The notes beneath the pieces are model-generated. The model was not told the origin of the DNA. It searched no databases and worked only from the letters and a program-made list of their open reading frames with translations. The translations under genes and the position numbers were made by a program. Shown in pieces: positions 6,227 to 6,852 of a DNA stretch of 6,852 bases (positions are counted from its first letter, which is position 1; every line of letters begins with the position of its first letter). Source of the DNA: Bacteroidota bacterium (GTDB lineage Bacteria; Bacteroidota; Bacteroidia; M30B66); NCBI GenBank assembly GCA_020438185.1, contig JAGQVC010000091.1, positions 1-6,852 of the forward strand, written 5' to 3'.

Positions 6227-6852
6227 GCTAATTTGTTTAGGTTTCTTAATTCGTAAATGCGTTCGATTATTTCAACCACTTTTAGTCCTTCGAGCGCGTT
6301 GGTTGTAGCGCTGGTGCGGCCTTTAAGCGTATCTATTACATTTTGTATCACAAAATGGTGGTTAGCAGCAGAGCCTTTGTATGCTCCGTAGTCGTTCGCC
6401 GGGCTAGCCGGCGGAAGTTCAGGCATCTCGTAACCATCGATATGGCAGTACTCCACTTCGTTCATATACTGTCCGCCAATTTTAACGCTTCCTTTTTCAC
6501 CAATAATGGTGATGCTGCTTTCCAGATTTTTATTCCATACCGAAGTTGAATAGTTCAAACTTCCCATTCCTCCGTTGACGAATCTGAAATTGACAAATCC
6601 TGAATCTTCAAATGCAGTAAGGTTAGCATGGTTGAAGTCATCGAATTTGCCCTGAATATCTTTAATATCGCCGAAAAGCCAGAACATGATATCTATAAAA
6701 TGGGAGAACTGGGTGAATAATGTTCCTCCATCCAGATCGGGACTTCCTTTCCAGGTTCCTGCCTTGTAATATCTTTCATCACGATTCCAGTAGCAATTTA
6801 ATTGCACCATGAATATTTGTCCCATCAGGCCACGTTCAATCACGTCTTTTAT
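6223..6852 (-). CDS. Gfo/Idh/MocA-family oxidoreductase, C-terminal part (5' end beyond window)
   Basis: Only the last 209 residues are present; the frame stays open to the edge of the window, so the start and the N-terminal NAD-binding Rossmann domain with its EKP motif lie to the right. The GTG at 6843 is internal, because the codons before it (Ile-Lys-Asp) continue the typical sequence leading into ERGLMGQI. What remains is the substrate-binding domain: the WNRDERYY segment, then DGGTLFTQFSHFIDIMFWLFGD, whose His (codon 6702-6700) and Asp three residues later match the family's catalytic HxxD pattern, and the IIGEKGSVKIGG strand near the end. Members use NAD(P) to oxidise or reduce sugar hydroxyls. 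In polysaccharide clusters the WbpB/WlbA branch is a UDP-GlcNAcA 3-dehydrogenase, which would suit the adjoining UDP-GlcNAc 6-dehydrogenase; I cannot confirm that from this fragment. Its TGA overlaps the next gene's ATG. Confidence 0.88.
   Translation of the reverse strand: MKDVIERGLMGQIFMVQLNCYWNRDERYYKAGTWKGSPDLDGGTLFTQFSHFIDIMFWLFGDIKDIQGKFDDFNHANLTAFEDSGFVNFRFVNGGMGSLNYSTSVWNKNLESSITIIGEKGSVKIGGQYMNEVEYCHIDGYEMPELPPASPANDYGAYKGSAANHHFVIQNVIDTLKGRTSATTNALEGLKVVEIIERIYELRNLNKLA

Overview
The window looks like a chromosomal segment from a member of the Bacteroidota, perhaps of the Marinilabiliales/Prolixibacteraceae type. Reasons are the lack of Shine-Dalgarno sequences before most starts, a candidate Bacteroidota-type promoter (TTTG, 20-nt gap, near-TAnnTTTG), a free-standing fabD, and a PHP-type CpsB/YwqE phosphatase beside polysaccharide sugar genes. 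The lineage call is an inference from gene style; no marker gene in the window settles it.

Layout: bases 1-205 are non-coding leader with two short perfect inverted repeats and a candidate promoter. One plus-strand gene follows: fabD (206-1087), malonyl-CoA:ACP transacylase of fatty acid synthesis. Everything from 1088 to the right edge is a tightly packed minus-strand operon, transcribed right to left. In transcription order it holds the 3' part of a Gfo/Idh/MocA oxidoreductase (cut by the window edge), a TviB/WbpO-type UDP-HexNAc 6-dehydrogenase, one reading frame joining GalE (UDP-glucose 4-epimerase) to RfbB (dTDP-glucose 4,6-dehydratase), a TviC/WbpP-type UDP-HexNAc 4-epimerase, and a CpsB/YwqE-type PHP tyrosine phosphatase. 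Junctions are ATGA overlaps or gaps of 7-9 nt, so this is very likely one transcript whose promoter lies beyond base 6852.

Together the minus-strand genes make activated sugars for a surface polysaccharide (capsule, exopolysaccharide or O-antigen). The dehydrogenase and the WbpP-type epimerase would give UDP-GlcNAcA and UDP-GalNAcA, GalE interconverts UDP-Glc and UDP-Gal, and RfbB makes dTDP-4-keto-6-deoxyglucose. The phosphatase would control polymer assembly by acting on a tyrosine autokinase encoded elsewhere.

Most notable points: (1) the galE-rfbB single frame, whose junction reads like an ordinary intergenic spacer brought into frame by a 2-nt difference in a CT repeat; (2) a strong intrinsic terminator for the minus-strand operon lying inside the 3' coding end of fabD, with the two convergent stop codons directly abutting. 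I see no clearly undescribed system; the rest is a conventional nucleotide-sugar operon.
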